The notes under the pieces were generated by a model that worked only from the letters and a program-made list of their open reading frames with translations, was not told the DNA's origin and made no database searches. From Endotrypanum monterogeii (Eukaryota > Euglenozoa > Kinetoplastea > Trypanosomatida > Trypanosomatidae): 64,000 nt of DNA. How positions within the stretch are numbered: position 1 is the stretch's first letter; each line of letters begins with the position of its first letter. The stretch spans positions 280,724-344,723 of the forward strand of contig CM007345.1 in assembly GCA_000333855.2 (NCBI GenBank), in the 5' to 3' direction. The translations under genes were made by a program, and so were the position numbers. Of this stretch, positions 61,625-64,000 are shown piece by piece.

Positions 61625-61730
61625 CCGACGTATCCGCGCATCGGTACTCCCTCGCTCATCTGTTTCTACCAACTTTTTGCATCACGCGGAGGACATCCAT
61701 CGCACGCACCTCAGACAACAGAAAAAAAAA

Positions 61731-64000
61731 ATGCAGCATCAAAAAGGGCAGAGAGGCCCCACGCCACCAAGCGCGCCGCCCGCCAACAACCTTGACAGCC
61801 ACGTCGAAGTGCACGTTGGGCAAATATCACCGTGTATTGGGGCGCACCCGAAGGGAGTTCGATCACAGTCGCCATCACCGAACTTTCCTGGTGATATTCT
61901 ATCTCCTCCTACAAGCCGGCCCCCCGGGGGGCCACACGAACACATCGACACCCCATTGACTAGTCGTCGCCCGCGGCCTTCGCAGCCGCGCGAGCTGTTT
62001 CGTGTGCCTCAGCGACACCAGCAACAACTGCAGCCAAGCCCTACGTATGCCTCGCACGTTAGCGGCTCCGACGACTGGCGGAAGAACACTGTGCTCTCAA
62101 GCGCTGGAACATCCCCCGCTGGTGATCATTCGCGCCTGCGCACCCTGTCCCCGTACGGCAACTCACCCGACGAGGACCGGCGGCGCAGCCAGCGTGAGAA
62201 GCAAATTCAGTATGGCTACGCCACCGATGGGTTTGAAAATATGAAGCGTCTGATCGCGCACGACCCACTGCTGAAGAGTGGCGGCCTCTTACCGCTCTCA
62301 CCCCCAGCGATCATTAAGGGCAGCAAACGCCTGTGGGATATTCAGCTCCGCAAGTGGCGTCGAGCACTTCACATGTTCGACTTTGTGTTTATTGACGGTG
62401 AAGATGACCCGGCGACGCGGGACAAGGTGCTGGAGGAGCAGCGACAGCAGTGGGTCAGCGAAGGGTTCCAAAAGATGCCACGCGAAATGCGGCTGAAGAT
62501 TGATCTTGACACCCTGCTCCGCGTCCGGCACTCGTCTTCGGTGCCGTCTAGGATTCCCGTCGAGGACGACCTTCGATGCATCCTGCGAAGTGAGGACTGC
62601 TACGAGTCCGTCCGTAGTGTCGTTCCACAGAGTGCGTCGTCGCTCACAAAGGGCACCGACATCAGTCCACTTGAGGCGGGAATCAAAATACATATCGCTC
62701 CCTCAACTGGAGTGCTGCAGCGGCAACAGGCGCAGCTTGAGATGCAGCAGCGATTATCGTCCCTTCATCAGAAGCAACAACAACAGCAGCAGCAGCAGCA
62801 GCATGTGCCAACTTCAGGAAAGCTCCAAGGATGCGTGGAGCTTAATGCACATCGTGGGGACGCTTCCTCAGGGCCAGATGCTACAGGGGGGTGCGCACCT
62901 GCCCAGCGTCCCATCGAGCCTTCCCCAAGTCCACGCCGTCCGCCGCTATCCCTGGAGGCGGCGCAGTCGCCATCGCAGCTTCCATACCCTTCTCGAACAC
63001 ACCCAACTTGCGAGGCAACACCACATCACCAGCGCTACGGAAATCCTCGAGACAGGCAAAGCAATAACACCCTCAGCTGCAGCCCACTTCTACGCACGAC
63101 CGCAGCGACAGTCTCCGCAGAGCACGGCAGCGTTGAGACAGACCGAGGCGTCTCGGTCCACCGGCCTTGTCTTGTGTCCCCCCTCTGCAGCTCCGCAGAG
63201 GTATGGCGTGCTACGTTTGGTGGGCCGGGAGGGATGTCCGCCGCTGCGCCGCTGATGCCACCCCCACCGCTTTCTGCCCCTCTCCCTTGCCAGGTTCCAA
63301 ACAAGTGGATGCAGGAGGTAGGTGTATTGCCCTCAGCAGCACCTGGTGCCCCCACAATGCCAACCATACAGCCACACACACCGTGGTGCAGCCACTGTGG
63401 TCAATGGGTCGACGGCGGTGCGCCGGCTATCGCTGACATGCCATACAGAGGCATCTGCACCGGTACAGCCAGCTGCTGCGGTGGGGTGTCTGCGCTGGCC
63501 CAGGTGCCGCAACGGGGCATCAACCCAGCCGCTGTGCAAGGCACCAGCTGCCCCATGACCTCGCCGTGCATTCAATTTCCCAGAGCGATGCCGTACACCG
63601 GCTGCCTTTCGCCTTCGATCGGAGCTGCCGCTATGCATCCCCACCACCACTGGCAGATGACGACACCGCTGGCGCCGGAGACGATGGGCACTGGGGGCTT
63701 ATTGGTCACCCAACGCGGTATTTGTCAAAACCCGCATTCTCATGCCGAAGTGGCACAGGACACCCCCGCCGCGATGCCGTGCTTCGCTATAAGTGACCGG
63801 TCATGCCCGCAGGATGGGCGCCATCGAAGCAGTGGTGCCGTCGCGACAGGCAGCGGGGTCAAGACGCCACAGACTGTACCGCGGTTCGTTGCGCGACTCT
63901 CGACTTCGCCTAGTGAACAGCGACTGGGCGAACGAAAATCCGTCTCCCGCCTCCACAGCGTTGACGTCGTCAGTGGTGATATACTCGCAATCTCGAAGCC
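61731..64000 (+). CDS. SLBP-type histone hairpin-binding domain protein (3' end outside window)
   Basis: The frame opened by the ATG at 61731 (after an A9 run) stays open to the window edge: 756 complete codons and no stop. Residues about 146-216 match the RNA-binding domain of stem-loop binding protein: RRRSQREKQIQYGYAT corresponds to R..RQKQI.YGKNT, and KRLWDIQLRKWRRALHMFD to the R.WD.QI..WR.ALH..D end. In animals SLBP binds the hairpin at the 3' end of replication-dependent histone mRNAs. The usual TPNK motif between these parts is replaced by LPLSPPAIIKGS. Flanks are low-complexity: a Pro/Ser-rich N-terminus, a polyglutamine run at about 344-355, and a Pro/Gly/Cys/His-rich C-terminal region with scattered CxxC pairs (WCSHCGQW near 560). 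Domain identity is well supported; the RNA target is not known here, since trypanosomatid histone mRNAs are polyadenylated. Confidence 0.85.
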   Translation, partial: MQHQKGQRGPTPPSAPPANNLDSHVEVHVGQISPCIGAHPKGVRSQSPSPNFPGDILSPPTSRPPGGPHEHIDTPLTSRRPRPSQPRELFRVPQRHQQQLQPSPTYASHVSGSDDWRKNTVLSSAGTSPAGDHSRLRTLSPYGNSPDEDRRRSQREKQIQYGYATDGFENMKRLIAHDPLLKSGGLLPLSPPAIIKGSKRLWDIQLRKWRRALHMFDFVFIDGEDDPATRDKVLEEQRQQWVSEGFQKMPREMRLKIDLDTLLRVRHSSSVPSRIPVEDDLRCILRSEDCYESVRSVVPQSASSLTKGTDISPLEAGIKIHIAPSTGVLQRQQAQLEMQQRLSSLHQKQQQQQQQQQHVPTSGKLQGCVELNAHRGDASSGPDATGGCAPAQRPIEPSPSPRRPPLSLEAAQSPSQLPYPSRTHPTCEATPHHQRYGNPRDRQSNNTLSCSPLLRTTAATVSAEHGSVETDRGVSVHRPCLVSPLCSSAEVWRATFGGPGGMSAAAPLMPPPPLSAPLPCQVPNKWMQEVGVLPSAAPGAPTMPTIQPHTPWCSHCGQWVDGGAPAIADMPYRGICTGTASCCGGVSALAQVPQRGINPAAVQGTSCPMTSPCIQFPRAMPYTGCLSPSIGAAAMHPHHHWQMTTPLAPETMGTGGLLVTQRGICQNPHSHAEVAQDTPAAMPCFAISDRSCPQDGRHRSSGAVATGSGVKTPQTVPRFVARLSTSPSEQRLGERKSVSRLHSVDVVSGDILAISK

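Larger units (their letters stand above)
59368..61730. other. Spacer containing an assembly gap
   Basis: About 2.4 kb with no supported gene. Holds a TA array (59578-59616), T and A homopolymers, C-rich tracts near 60853, and a duplicated segment with TA arrays either side of a run of N (61437-61622). Confidence 0.6.

Overview
The window looks like nuclear chromosomal DNA of a trypanosomatid, most likely Leishmania or a close Leishmaniinae relative. All sixteen supported protein genes lie on the plus strand and have no introns. They are separated by long spacers rich in pyrimidine tracts, TA, CA and GT microsatellites and homopolymer runs. Pyrimidine tract plus AG signals, as used for spliced-leader trans-splicing, lie upstream of most start codons. 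There is no strand switch, so the window is probably the inside of one directional, polycistronically transcribed gene cluster. No tRNA, rRNA, spliced-leader RNA or CRISPR array was seen. Protein-coding sequence covers a little under half the window. The species is not settled; this placement rests on genome architecture and protein content, not on a search.

Layout, left to right. 1-4563: two tandem copies of a gene for a cysteine-rich membrane-anchored protein with a Tyr/Gln/Pro tail; the first is cut by the window edge, and the two share about 884 nearly identical bases. 6453-9845: large ankyrin-repeat multi-pass membrane protein. 10477-11199: DNL-type zinc-finger protein (mitochondrial Hsp70 escort family). 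15057-18173: large divergent cyclin. 21399-21782: prefoldin subunit 4. 24805-27975: TPR protein with two further probable domains. 30429-31667: PH-domain protein. 34908-38576: RhoGAP-like protein with a C-terminal coiled coil. 39412-42930: large unrecognised protein. 42931-48479: 5.5 kb without a gene, holding a long perfect-looking inverted repeat. 48480-49376: Bud32/PRPK kinase of the KEOPS complex. 50670-54938: leucine-rich-repeat and coiled-coil protein. 55683-56453: mitochondrial ribosomal protein uL23m. 57138-58145: small multi-pass membrane protein. 58834-59367: cyclophilin A. 61731-64000 (open at the window end): protein with a histone-hairpin-binding (SLBP-type) RNA-binding domain.

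The genes do not form a pathway, as is normal for trypanosomatid clusters, where neighbours share transcription but not function. Functions present include protein folding (prefoldin 4, cyclophilin, DNL escort factor), tRNA modification (Bud32), mitochondrial translation (uL23m), cell-cycle control (cyclin), GTPase and membrane signalling (RhoGAP-like, PH) and RNA binding (SLBP-like). Two runs of N (13649-13668 and 61515-61544) mark assembly gaps inside TA-rich repeats.

I did not find a clearly new biological system. The best leads are the SLBP-type protein at the right edge, the TPR protein with a pore-former-like and a Tubby-like region, the 59-bp-arm inverted repeat at 45182-45336, and the recent tandem duplication at the left edge.
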